Shown: positions 8,411-17,424 of the stretch, piece by piece
How positions within the stretch are numbered: position 1 is the first letter of the stretch
How the letters are laid out: each line of letters opens with the position of its first letter
Origin: an uncultured Dysgonomonas sp.
GTDB lineage: Bacteria; Bacteroidota; Bacteroidia; Bacteroidales; Dysgonomonadaceae
NCBI GenBank assembly: GCA_937995835.1
Contig: CALKIV010000052.1
Location: forward strand, 1 to 34,625
DNA: 34,625 bases
Direction: 5' to 3'
Translations under genes and position numbers: made by a program
Notes under the pieces: model-generated
What the model was told of the DNA's origin: nothing
What the model saw: only the letters and a program-made list of their open reading frames with translations
The model's database searches: none

Positions 8411-11029
8411 ATGAAAAAATATTTATACATAATAGTCTTGTTTTCAGCAATGCTGAATGTTAGTTGTCAAAAAGAAATAGTGATAAATACAAGAGTGCTT
8501 CCTGGAACCATCACCCCATCTGAGGTGATGATCTACTGGGATAAGCCGATCGACTATCAGGATGTTAACTCTTATGATATTTATTGTAATGATAATAAAA
8601 TAGGGAGGTCAAACAAGAACAACTTTCGAGTGACGGAGCTTGAGCCTCAGCAAGAATATCGAATTGCTGTTAAGGTTGTTTACAATGATAATGATGTCGT
8701 CGAAACTCCTGCACTTATAGTTAAAACCTTTCCGAAAGGACAAGTTCATAACATACACAATTTTGGGGCTAAGGCAAATGAGGGTGCGGTAAATACTAAA
8801 GCAATACAAGCCGCCATTGATGCCTGTAAGGAATATGATGAGATATTTATTCCAAAAGGAGAGTACATTACGGGAGCTCTGTTTATCAACAAAAGTAATG
8901 TGTCAGTCCATATGGAAGAAGGGGCAATGTTGAAAGCGAGTCTCAATCTAGACGATTTCCCGATTATTAAAACAAGATATGAGGGACGACTCAAAGATGC
9001 ATATGCTAGTGTACTCAATATAGGCAATATGGACAAAGGTGAGCGATATAATAATATACGCCTTTATGGTAAAGGTATTATTGATGGACAAGGCAGTGTG
9101 TTAGCAGACAAACAGACAGAAGCACGAGACAGAATGGCTCGTGCCCATGGGTTGCCCATTATCAACTGTGATAGTGTCGCGATTGACGGATTGACTATCC
9201 AAAATCCATGTACTTGGAACGTACACCCCATATATTGTAAAGGTACAACGACTAACAATACAACTATTTTATCTGATAATATGGGACTCTCTAATGCTGA
9301 TGGATGGGATCCGGACTCTTCGACCGACTGTTATTTAATTAACTCTCTTTTGGAAACTCATGATGATCATATTGCTATCAAATCGGGTGTAGATGCTGAA
9401 GGAAGGGAAGTTGGCATTTTTTCAGAAAATATATACGTAAGCCATTGTCACTTCAAACATGGTGGAGGATTGGCCGTGGGAAGTGAAATGTCAGGAGGGG
9501 TACGCAACGTTTGGTTTGAAGATTGTACTATCGAAAACTCCGACAGAGGATTCCACATCAAATCTCGTCCCGGCAGAGGTGGCTTAGTCGAAAATGTTTA
9601 TTTCAGAGATATAAAAGTAGAGCATACTGGTGGATGGGGAATATCGGTCGATACGTGGTATTATGTAGACAATCATATCGTGAATAGCCGTAAGGATGAA
9701 GAACTACCCGAGTTTAGAAATATATTTTTCGAGAATATACATATCAAAAATACAAAAGGGAATCCAATACAGGTGATTGGATTGGTAGAGAAGCCGATAA
9801 AGAATGTTGTATTCAAAAATATAACCATAGATAATAGCGAACACAAAGTGCTTTTGAGAAACTGCGAAAACATTTCTTTCCAGAACGTTGATATTGGAGA
9901 TAAATATTGGGTAGAAGATAATGCGAAAGACATCAAAATAGATAAGAAAACTTCTCCTCAAAAACAGTTGGTGTATGATTATAAATTAGTTGATCCAAAC
10001 GCAACGTATGCTACTAAGGCATTGTTTCACAATCTGAAAAAAACATCAAAGACCGACAGCTTTTTCTTTGGTCAGCAAGATGCCACCTCGTCAGGGTATG
10101 GTTGGTCTGATGACTCAGGCCGTTCTGACATTCAGGATATAGCAGGAGTCCTTCCCGCTCTTTATAGTTGGGATTATATGGATTTTACTCGCCCCAATGT
10201 AGATAATACCAAGTCGGAAAATAAAATAAGGAAATTGACAAGCAAAGCGTTCTATCAAGGAGGAATCAATTCCTATTGCTGGCATTTTTGGAATCCAATA
10301 ACCCAAGGAAGCTTTTACGATACTACACACATGGTGGTCAGAGAAATACTGCCGAAGGGCACGCATCATGAAGTATATAAAAAAGAGCTTCAAAACATTG
10401 TACGCTACAACTCAACATTGACGGGGAAATATGGAGAACAGATCCCTATAATTTTTCGCCCATACCATGAATTCGATGGAAGTTGGTTTTGGTGGGGAGC
10501 AAATCACTGTACGGCCGATGAATATAAAGAGCTGTATCGATTTACTGTTACTTATTTAAGAGATACTCTAGAGGTAAGGAATTTTTTGTATGCTTTTTCT
10601 CCCGATTGCAAGTTTAAAACAAAAGAAGAATATCTAGAGCGTTATCCTGGAGATGAATATGTAGATATATTAGGTATGGACAATTATTGGGACTTCAAGG
10701 TAGATAGAAACGATTTGGACATGGCTCACCAAAAATTATTGGTTATATCTGATTTGGCCAAGGAGCGAAACAAAGTTGCAGCGCTAACCGAAACAGGGCA
10801 GAGCAAGGTGGAGAATCCCCAATGGTACACAGAATGTTTGTTGAAAACTATTTATGGTTATTCCGACAAAATAGATATGGGGTATGTTGCTCTTTGGAGA
10901 AATAGTGTGAGAGGCTATTATACTCCTTTTGAGGGACATCCAGCCGTTAGTGATTTTTTAAAATTTACACGTAGTCCACATGTTATAATGGGAACAAAAA
11001 AAGGACTAAACGGAATATATGATTTTTAA
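8411..11029 (+). CDS. GH28-GH26 fusion lipoprotein: beta-helix glycosidase joined to a beta-mannanase
   Basis: An 872-residue outer-membrane lipoprotein (lipobox NVSC, Cys19, followed by QKE). Domains: a fibronectin-III-like module at about 25-107; a right-handed beta-helix of GH28 type at about 112-515; a GH26 endo-beta-1,4-mannanase at about 535-870. In the GH28 part the catalytic aspartates appear as NADGWDPDS (Asp297) and HDDHIAIK (Asp318/319), with the family spacing of 21 residues, then KHGGGLAVGSE and FHIKSRPGRGG (Lys384). The usual GHG histidine is displaced (His350). In the GH26 part the acid/base is in FRPYHEFDG (Glu687) and the nucleophile in LTETGQ (Glu794). The start at 8411 is preferred over the ATG at 8402 because it gives a cleaner signal peptide and begins two bases after the SusD stop. 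The joining of a pectinase-clan module to a mannanase is unusual. Confidence 0.9.
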   Translation: MKKYLYIIVLFSAMLNVSCQKEIVINTRVLPGTITPSEVMIYWDKPIDYQDVNSYDIYCNDNKIGRSNKNNFRVTELEPQQEYRIAVKVVYNDNDVVETPALIVKTFPKGQVHNIHNFGAKANEGAVNTKAIQAAIDACKEYDEIFIPKGEYITGALFINKSNVSVHMEEGAMLKASLNLDDFPIIKTRYEGRLKDAYASVLNIGNMDKGERYNNIRLYGKGIIDGQGSVLADKQTEARDRMARAHGLPIINCDSVAIDGLTIQNPCTWNVHPIYCKGTTTNNTTILSDNMGLSNADGWDPDSSTDCYLINSLLETHDDHIAIKSGVDAEGREVGIFSENIYVSHCHFKHGGGLAVGSEMSGGVRNVWFEDCTIENSDRGFHIKSRPGRGGLVENVYFRDIKVEHTGGWGISVDTWYYVDNHIVNSRKDEELPEFRNIFFENIHIKNTKGNPIQVIGLVEKPIKNVVFKNITIDNSEHKVLLRNCENISFQNVDIGDKYWVEDNAKDIKIDKKTSPQKQLVYDYKLVDPNATYATKALFHNLKKTSKTDSFFFGQQDATSSGYGWSDDSGRSDIQDIAGVLPALYSWDYMDFTRPNVDNTKSENKIRKLTSKAFYQGGINSYCWHFWNPITQGSFYDTTHMVVREILPKGTHHEVYKKELQNIVRYNSTLTGKYGEQIPIIFRPYHEFDGSWFWWGANHCTADEYKELYRFTVTYLRDTLEVRNFLYAFSPDCKFKTKEEYLERYPGDEYVDILGMDNYWDFKVDRNDLDMAHQKLLVISDLAKERNKVAALTETGQSKVENPQWYTECLLKTIYGYSDKIDMGYVALWRNSVRGYYTPFEGHPAVSDFLKFTRSPHVIMGTKKGLNGIYDF

Positions 11030-11032
11030 ATT

Positions 11033-13360
11033 ATGAAGCGATTGATATTTATTCTCGTTTTTGTACAGTTCATCGTATTTTCGATGAGTGGCAGTGACTT
11101 TGTGAAGACTAATGGAATACAATTTCAAATTGGAGACAAACCATACTATTTTATCGGAACGAACTTTTGGTATGGAGCTATACTTGGTTCACAAGGTGAG
11201 GGGGGAAATAGAGAAAGATTATTAAAAGAGTTAGATTTATTATCTTCCATTGGGGTGAATAATCTCCGAATCCTTGTAGGGGCTGATGGCAATGAGGGGG
11301 TACGATCTAAAGTAGAACCCACACTTCAAAAGGCTCCAGGAGTATATAACGATGATATACTCGATGGATTGGACTTCCTTTTGCATGAAATGTCAAAACG
11401 CAAGATGTATGCTGTTTTATATTTTAATAATAGTTGGGAGTGGTCTGGTGGTTATTCTCAGTATCTTAATTGGTCAGGAGAGGGAGAAATTCCGATTCCA
11501 GCAGATCAGGGTTGGGAAGTGTATACAAAATTTGTCGGAAAGTTTGCCAAGTCTTCTTATGCTATTGAACTGTTCAAAAATCATGTCATAAAAATAGTGA
11601 CAAGGAGTAATCGCTACTCCAACAAAGCATATGTTGATGACCCTACCATTATGTCGTGGCAAATAGGGAATGAACCTAGAGCGTTTGGAGCTGATAATAA
11701 AGAAGCGTTTGTGGCATGGATGGCTGAAACCTCGGCGCTAATTCGTTCTTTGGATAAGAATCATCTGATATCCACAGGATCGGAAGGAAGTAAAGGATCA
11801 GAAAATGATATTGAACTATGGCATAAAATCCACAAGGACAAAAATATTGATTATACGACTATTCATGCTTGGCCCAATAATTGGAGATGGATAGACAAAA
11901 AGAATATTGCAGCAACCACAGCCATCGCTATCGGGAATACTTTAGAATATATCAATCAGCATGCTCTGATAGCTGTTGATTTAAATAAGCCAATTGTATT
12001 AGAAGAATTTGGAATGCCAAGAGACGAGATGCAGTTTACACCACAGTCTTCAACTAATAATAGGGATATTTACTACAAAGCTATATTTGAAGAAATACTG
12101 TATCATTCAAAACGAAAGGATGTATTTGCCGGATGCAACTTCTGGGCATGGGCAGGTTATGCTCGGCCTCAACATGAATTTTGGAAAAAAGGAGACGATT
12201 ATATGGGGGATCCTGCCCAAGAAGAACAAGGTTTGAATTCTGTTTACAATACTGATTCCACAATCTTATTGATCAAAAATTATGCAAGTAAACTGAAAGA
12301 ATCGGCATATAGTCAGTCCTATCCAATAGATATAAATGCAAGTCGAGAAACAAAAGCATTATATAAAAATCTAAAGCAGATACAAGGCACAGATATCCTA
12401 TTTGGCCAGGAGGATGCCACAATGTACGGAGTAGACTGGAAATATGATGATCACAAAGCTGATATTAAACGTGTATCGGGTGAGTATCCCGCCATCTATG
12501 GATGGGATATTGGTGATATAGAGCAAGGAGAAGATGAAAACTTGGATGGCATAGGTTTCGACAAGATAAGAGAGCATATAATAGCAGCCTATAAACGAGG
12601 AGGAGTTAATACCATCAGTTGGCACATAAATAATCCATCTACAAGGGGTAATTCTTGGGATACCACTGAGCCAAATGTAGTAAGGAGTATTTTACCAAAT
12701 GGAGTGAATCACAAACTGTTTATGACTTGGCTTGATAGAGTTGCAGATTTTTTACTTAATTTGAAAGATAATAATGGAGAGTTCATACCTATCATATTCA
12801 GACCATGGCACGAACATACGGGCAAATGGTTTTGGTGGGGAACCTCTCATTGTACTGAATTGGAATATATTGAATTGTGGAAGATGACAGTAAGTCATCT
12901 AAAAGATACAAGAAAAATAAATCATCTTTTATATGCCTATTCTCCAAATACGGATTTTGATAAGGAAAAATATTTAGAACGCTATCCAGGAGACAACTGG
13001 GTAGATATATTAGGTTTTGATAGTTATCAGGGGAAAAAAGAATCGAATGAGGAATTCAAAAAAAAACTGGAACAAGCGTTAGCTGTTATATCATCTTTGT
13101 CCACAGAGCGAAACAAGGTGGCTGCTATTACAGAAACTGGATATAATACAACACCGTATGCCCGTTGGTGGACAGACGTTTTGTTTGATAGTGCAAAGAA
13201 ATATTCTCCAGCCTACATTCTAGTTTGGCGAAATGCATACGACATTCCGAATCATTACTTCGGAACATTTCCGGGGCAAATCAGTGCAACTAATTTTAAA
13301 GAAGCTGTAGATTGCTCAATAATTGTATTAGAAAAAAAACTTCCTGAAATGTATAAATAA
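11033..13360 (+). CDS. GH5 (subfamily 7-like)-GH26 bimodular beta-1,4-mannanase
   Basis: A 775-residue secreted enzyme with an ordinary signal peptide (about 1-20) and no lipobox, so probably periplasmic. Residues about 22-420 form a GH5 barrel close to the subfamily 7 mannanases: acid/base in WQIGNEPR (Glu214) and nucleophile in LEEFGMPRD (Glu325). Residues about 438-775 form a GH26 mannanase: acid/base in FRPWHEHTG (Glu594), WFWWGTSHC after it, and nucleophile in ITETGYN (Glu701). Both active sites look intact, so it should cut mannan or manno-oligosaccharides with two different mannanase folds. Its GH26 part is clearly related to the one in the preceding gene (FGQEDAT against FGQQDAT; shared YLERYPGD and ERNKVA), as if duplicated and shuffled. 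It starts 3 bases after the upstream stop. Confidence 0.93.
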   Translation: MKRLIFILVFVQFIVFSMSGSDFVKTNGIQFQIGDKPYYFIGTNFWYGAILGSQGEGGNRERLLKELDLLSSIGVNNLRILVGADGNEGVRSKVEPTLQKAPGVYNDDILDGLDFLLHEMSKRKMYAVLYFNNSWEWSGGYSQYLNWSGEGEIPIPADQGWEVYTKFVGKFAKSSYAIELFKNHVIKIVTRSNRYSNKAYVDDPTIMSWQIGNEPRAFGADNKEAFVAWMAETSALIRSLDKNHLISTGSEGSKGSENDIELWHKIHKDKNIDYTTIHAWPNNWRWIDKKNIAATTAIAIGNTLEYINQHALIAVDLNKPIVLEEFGMPRDEMQFTPQSSTNNRDIYYKAIFEEILYHSKRKDVFAGCNFWAWAGYARPQHEFWKKGDDYMGDPAQEEQGLNSVYNTDSTILLIKNYASKLKESAYSQSYPIDINASRETKALYKNLKQIQGTDILFGQEDATMYGVDWKYDDHKADIKRVSGEYPAIYGWDIGDIEQGEDENLDGIGFDKIREHIIAAYKRGGVNTISWHINNPSTRGNSWDTTEPNVVRSILPNGVNHKLFMTWLDRVADFLLNLKDNNGEFIPIIFRPWHEHTGKWFWWGTSHCTELEYIELWKMTVSHLKDTRKINHLLYAYSPNTDFDKEKYLERYPGDNWVDILGFDSYQGKKESNEEFKKKLEQALAVISSLSTERNKVAAITETGYNTTPYARWWTDVLFDSAKKYSPAYILVWRNAYDIPNHYFGTFPGQISATNFKEAVDCSIIVLEKKLPEMYK

Positions 13361-14814
13361 TGAAAATAATATTTAATACCCTTTTTAGCCTCTTTTTAAC
13401 GTTTTATAGCCTAAGTGCGTCTGGAAATAATATTTTTAACGTCAATAGCTTCGAGGCAAATGACCTACCTGGATATTCTACTAAACGTATTCAAAAAGCT
13501 ATTGATAATTGTAGTGCTTCGGGTGGTGGAATTGTTTTACTTCCAGCAGGCGATTATTTGTCAGCGACCATTATTCTCAAAGATAATATCACTCTCTATT
13601 TGATGCCAGGGGCACGACTTATAGCATCAAACAAGGAAAAAGACTATGTGGTTGGAGTTGCATTAGAAGATACAGGGGGCGGAAGCGTTCCTATGTTGGT
13701 GTATGCAAAAAAAGCAAAGAATATTGCTATTAAAGGAGAAGGAGAAATTATTGGACAACCTGAATATTATACCGAAAGCTTTCAATACAGTTCGTTTATA
13801 GCAGAAGACTGTGATGCTGCGATCGAAGCAGGTGTACCACTTGTTGCCTCTAGATGGAAAAAGCCCAATGTGTCATTAGTCTTTTTGTCTGAATGCGAAA
13901 ATGTTAAGATAGAGAATATTTCTTTGAAAGATTCGCCGTTTTGGACAGTGCATCTACATTGGTGTAATAAAGTTTTTGTTAGAGGAATTACCATATTCAG
14001 CAAATTAAATGTAGCTGCTAATTCAGACGGATTAGATATTGATGGGTGTAGTGATGTTACAGTTTCCGATTGTATCATAGAAACTGGTGATGATGCTATT
14101 TGCCTGAAAACGACAAAAAGTGCAGATGGATTTAGAAATTGTGAAAATGTTGTTGTTACAAATTGTATTTTAAGTAGTTCATCTTGTGCCTTGAAGTTAG
14201 GCACTGAAAGCTATGGAGATTTTAAACACGTTCTTTTCAGCAACTGCGTTGTCAGGAATTCTAACAGAGGTTTGGGGATATTTATCAGAGATGGTGGAAC
14301 TGCAGAAAATATAACATTTTCGAATATAGATATTGAATGCAATAGAAAACCTGTTGGTTGGTGGGGGAGTGCAGATGCTTTCAGATTTGTTGTTCTTAAA
14401 AGGAATGATAATTCTCAAGTTGGTAAAATCAAAAATCTATCTTTACGTGATATTACGGCTTATTGTAAAGGATCCAACAGAATAGCTGGATATAGTTCTG
14501 TAGATGATATAGAAAAAGTTCAGATTTCGAATGTAAGGCTATTTATGTCATCAGAGGACACACCGGACAGAAGAACAAAAGAAGCATTTTCTATTATTGA
14601 CGCTCGTGATATAGATATTTCAAAATTAGAAATAGAATGGGCGAATAAAACAAAAGAAGACAAATGGACAAATAGTATAATTTTCAAAAATATTAAAAAG
14701 TTGAGACTACGTGATAACCAAATAGTCAATCATTCGCACTCACACAAGCCAATATTGAATGAAAATATTACAGAGTCTGATTTAGATGAACAAGAAATCA
14801 GAATTAAACCTTAA
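13360..14814 (+). CDS. GH28-family beta-helix glycosidase with a variant active site
   Basis: A 484-residue secreted protein with a signal peptide ending near residue 22. The fold is a right-handed beta-helix (many short N-x-x-x-N/C repeats). The GH28 aspartates are present as NSDGLDIDG (Asp223) and TGDDAICLK (Asp244/245), again 21 residues apart. The later motifs differ from true polygalacturonases: the GHG position reads SSSSCALKLGTES without histidine, and the RIK position reads GIFIRDGG. Such changes are seen in GH28 members that are not polygalacturonases, for example the rhamnogalacturonase-like branch, so an exo- or branch-removing activity on another uronic or deoxy sugar is possible. 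Its start overlaps the upstream stop by one base (TAATG), so translation is probably coupled. In a mannan operon its substrate is unclear. Confidence 0.85.
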   Translation: MKIIFNTLFSLFLTFYSLSASGNNIFNVNSFEANDLPGYSTKRIQKAIDNCSASGGGIVLLPAGDYLSATIILKDNITLYLMPGARLIASNKEKDYVVGVALEDTGGGSVPMLVYAKKAKNIAIKGEGEIIGQPEYYTESFQYSSFIAEDCDAAIEAGVPLVASRWKKPNVSLVFLSECENVKIENISLKDSPFWTVHLHWCNKVFVRGITIFSKLNVAANSDGLDIDGCSDVTVSDCIIETGDDAICLKTTKSADGFRNCENVVVTNCILSSSSCALKLGTESYGDFKHVLFSNCVVRNSNRGLGIFIRDGGTAENITFSNIDIECNRKPVGWWGSADAFRFVVLKRNDNSQVGKIKNLSLRDITAYCKGSNRIAGYSSVDDIEKVQISNVRLFMSSEDTPDRRTKEAFSIIDARDIDISKLEIEWANKTKEDKWTNSIIFKNIKKLRLRDNQIVNHSHSHKPILNENITESDLDEQEIRIKP

Positions 14815-14820
14815 GTTGAA

Positions 14821-16218
14821 ATGAATAATAAGACAAGTGGAGTTTCCTTAAAGGAAAAGGTCGGTTACGGACTGGGAGATGCAGCCTCTTCCATGTTTTG
14901 GAAATTATTTGGTATGTATCTGTTATTCTTCTATACTGACGTGTTTGGAATAGAAGCTGGAATTGTAGGTACTATGTTTTTAATAACACGTCTGTGGGAT
15001 TCACTGTTCGATCCAGTAGTAGGTGTAATTAGTGATCGTACGAAAACCAAATGGGGAAAGTTTAGACCTTATCTGTTGTGGGGGGCTATTCCCTTTGGTA
15101 TACTAGGCGTGCTTACTTTTACCACCCCCAATTTTAGTCCTACTGGTAAAATAGTCTATGCTTACATCACTTATTCATTGATGATGATGACGTACTCTCT
15201 TATTAATGTGCCATATGCATCACTGCTTGGAGTTATGTCTTCAGACCCTAAGGAGCGCACGTTGCTGTCGTCTTATCGTATGATTTTTGCTTTCTTAGGA
15301 AGTATTCTGGCTTTAATATTAATTGAACCTCTTGTTAGTCTTTTCGGAGATGGAGGAGAGAACTTAGCAACAGGTTGGTCATTGGCTATTGTGGTCTTTG
15401 CTGTCATTGCTGTTCTGTTTTTTACCTGTACGTTTTCTTGGACAAAAGAACGTGTAAAGGCCATCAAGGATGATAAGAACTTATTAAGAGACGATATCAA
15501 GGATTTATTTAATAATAAACCTTGGTGGATACTTCTTGGGGCAGGTATTGCAACACTTATTTTCAATTCTATTCGTGATGGTGCAGCTGTATACTATTTC
15601 AAGTATTATGCAATAGTGCCAGAGACATTCAATCTAGGCTTTATAGGTTCAGCTTTGTCTCTGACTACTATCTATTTAGTATTAGGACAAGCAGCCAATA
15701 TACTGGGAATCCTACTTGTAACATCAGTGTCGAACAGAATAGGTAAACGAATGACATTTTTATATGCAATGGTTTTAGCTACAATATTTAGTATAGCATT
15801 CTATTTTTTAGGAAAAGAAGATATAGGTGTAATGCTTATGCTACAAGTTTTAATTAGCATGTGTGCTGGAAGTATTTTTCCTCTTTTATGGTCCATGTAT
15901 GCTGATATCGCTGACTTCTCGGAATGGAAAACAGGACGAAGAGCCACAGGACTTATTTTCTCCTCTTCCTCCATGTCACAAAAATTTGGTTGGTCGTTAG
16001 GTGGTGCTTTAACAGGCTGGTTATTGGCCTATTTCGGCTTTGAAGCTAATGTTATCCAATCTGCAGAAACACTAAATGGATTGCGCTTGATGTTAAGCTT
16101 TTTGCCAGCAGTAGGAACAGTACTTTCTGTCATCTTTATTTCATTTTATCCATTAACAGAGTCTAAAATAAGGATAATAATGGATGAACTAGATAAGCGT
16201 CGTAATAATAATTTTTAA
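14821..16218 (+). CDS. GPH-family sugar:cation symporter (MelB-like), probable mannobiose importer
   Basis: A 465-residue inner-membrane protein with about 12 hydrophobic segments. It matches the glycoside-pentoside-hexuronide:cation symporters: GYGLGDAASSMFW near the start, then TRLWDSLFDPVVGVISDRT, where Asp60 and Asp64 correspond to the sugar/cation-binding Asp55 and Asp59 of MelB, and WGKFRPYLLWG in the loop after helix 2. It lies between the extracytoplasmic mannanases and the cytoplasmic epimerase, and a symporter occupies the same place in the known Bacteroides mannan cluster. Import of mannobiose or a similar disaccharide is therefore likely. The gap to the upstream gene is 6 bases and to the next gene 2 bases. 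Confidence 0.93.
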   Translation: MNNKTSGVSLKEKVGYGLGDAASSMFWKLFGMYLLFFYTDVFGIEAGIVGTMFLITRLWDSLFDPVVGVISDRTKTKWGKFRPYLLWGAIPFGILGVLTFTTPNFSPTGKIVYAYITYSLMMMTYSLINVPYASLLGVMSSDPKERTLLSSYRMIFAFLGSILALILIEPLVSLFGDGGENLATGWSLAIVVFAVIAVLFFTCTFSWTKERVKAIKDDKNLLRDDIKDLFNNKPWWILLGAGIATLIFNSIRDGAAVYYFKYYAIVPETFNLGFIGSALSLTTIYLVLGQAANILGILLVTSVSNRIGKRMTFLYAMVLATIFSIAFYFLGKEDIGVMLMLQVLISMCAGSIFPLLWSMYADIADFSEWKTGRRATGLIFSSSSMSQKFGWSLGGALTGWLLAYFGFEANVIQSAETLNGLRLMLSFLPAVGTVLSVIFISFYPLTESKIRIIMDELDKRRNNNF

Positions 16219-16220
16219 AT

Positions 16221-17402
16221 ATGTGTGAATTTAGAAGAGAGTTAGAGGAGAATATTCTTCCTTTCTGGATAAATAGAATGCAAGATGATGACAATGGAGG
16301 TTTCTATGGGCGCATAGATGGAAGAAACTTGTTGCATAGTCAAGCAAATAAAGGTGTAGTTCTCAATGCTCGGATTTTGTGGACTTTTTCTGCTGCATAT
16401 CGTATATTAAAAAACAACGATTACTTATTGATTGCGAATCGTGTATACAATTACTTAATAAATAAGTTTTTTGATTCAAAGAATGGAGGGTATTATTGGG
16501 AGTTGGATTGCAAAGGAAAAATTATAAACTCAAAGAAGCAAACTTATGCTCAAGGGTTCGTTTTGTATGGACTCTCAGAGTACTATAAAATAACTCAATC
16601 AGACAAGGTGTTGCAACAGGCTTTGGATCTGTTTTTTATGCTTGAGAAATACAAAGACAAAAAAAACGGAGGATATTTTGAAGCTTTTACTGAAAGCTGG
16701 GAACCTATCAAAGATATGCGTTTAAGTGAAAAAGATGCCAATGAAAAAAAATCGATGAATACTCATCTTCACATTTTGGAGGCTTATACCAACCTCTTGA
16801 GGATATGGGAAAATGTTGATCTGAAAAAAGCACAGACAGAGTTAATTAATCTATTTGCTACAAAAATATTGGATATCAACACCCATCACTTGCATTTGTT
16901 CTTCACCGAAGATTGGAGAATAAAGTCTTCAGCTATTTCTTACGGACATGACATTGAAGCCTCGTGGCTCTTATATGAAGCGGCAGATGTTCTGAATAAA
17001 CCTTTTTTAAGATCGAAAATAACAAATTTAAGTATAAAAATAGCAGATGCTGCAATTGAAGGTTTGGAGCGTGACGGAAGTATGATCTATGAAAAGAAAG
17101 GTTTGAGTATTGACAGAGAACGACATTGGTGGGTGCAAGCAGAGGCTGTTGTGGGTCTAATGTATGCATATAAAAACTCGGCGAAAGAGTCTTATAAGAA
17201 CAAAAGCTTAAAGGTCTGGAAGTACATCACTCAAAATATTATAGATCACATAGGAGGAGAGTGGTTTTGGAGCATAGATAATGGTAAATTACCCAATATA
17301 AATGAAGATAAAGCTGGCTTTTGGAAGTGCCCATATCATAACGGTAGAATGTGTTTGGAGATGATGAATATAGGTTGTAATCTCGAACCAAAAGTTAAGT
17401 GA
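16221..17402 (+). CDS. Mannobiose/cellobiose 2-epimerase (AGE superfamily)
   Basis: A 393-residue cytoplasmic alpha/alpha-barrel enzyme without a signal peptide. It should convert beta-1,4-mannobiose into 4-O-beta-D-mannosyl-D-glucose, the substrate of the GH130 phosphorylase in this operon. The catalytic pieces of cellobiose 2-epimerases are visible: YGHDIEASWLL with His243 and Glu246, and the second histidine in CPYHNGRMCLE (His373). These positions almost coincide with those of the characterised Ruminococcus albus enzyme. Other family marks are NGGFYGRID near the start, AQGFVLYGLSEYY, and MNTHLHILEAYT. It is the last gene of the operon; its stop codon lies inside a small inverted repeat. 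Mannobiose rather than cellobiose is chosen from context. Confidence 0.93.
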   Translation: MCEFRRELEENILPFWINRMQDDDNGGFYGRIDGRNLLHSQANKGVVLNARILWTFSAAYRILKNNDYLLIANRVYNYLINKFFDSKNGGYYWELDCKGKIINSKKQTYAQGFVLYGLSEYYKITQSDKVLQQALDLFFMLEKYKDKKNGGYFEAFTESWEPIKDMRLSEKDANEKKSMNTHLHILEAYTNLLRIWENVDLKKAQTELINLFATKILDINTHHLHLFFTEDWRIKSSAISYGHDIEASWLLYEAADVLNKPFLRSKITNLSIKIADAAIEGLERDGSMIYEKKGLSIDRERHWWVQAEAVVGLMYAYKNSAKESYKNKSLKVWKYITQNIIDHIGGEWFWSIDNGKLPNINEDKAGFWKCPYHNGRMCLEMMNIGCNLEPKVK

Positions 17403-17424
17403 AGTGTTCCACTTTCTTCACTTA
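17396..17424 (+). terminator. Inverted repeat overlapping the end of the epimerase gene, possible terminator
   Basis: TAAGTGAAG (17396-17404) and CTTCACTTA (17416-17424) form a perfect 9-base stem with an 11-base loop and include the TGA stop of the operon. No T-run follows at once; the nearest is TTTTTT at about 17445. It may therefore be an mRNA-end hairpin rather than a classical terminator. Confidence 0.4.

Noticed and set aside
13782..14204. 140-codon minus-strand frame inside the GH28 gene
   Set aside because: Antisense to a coupled, conserved operon gene; no supporting signal.
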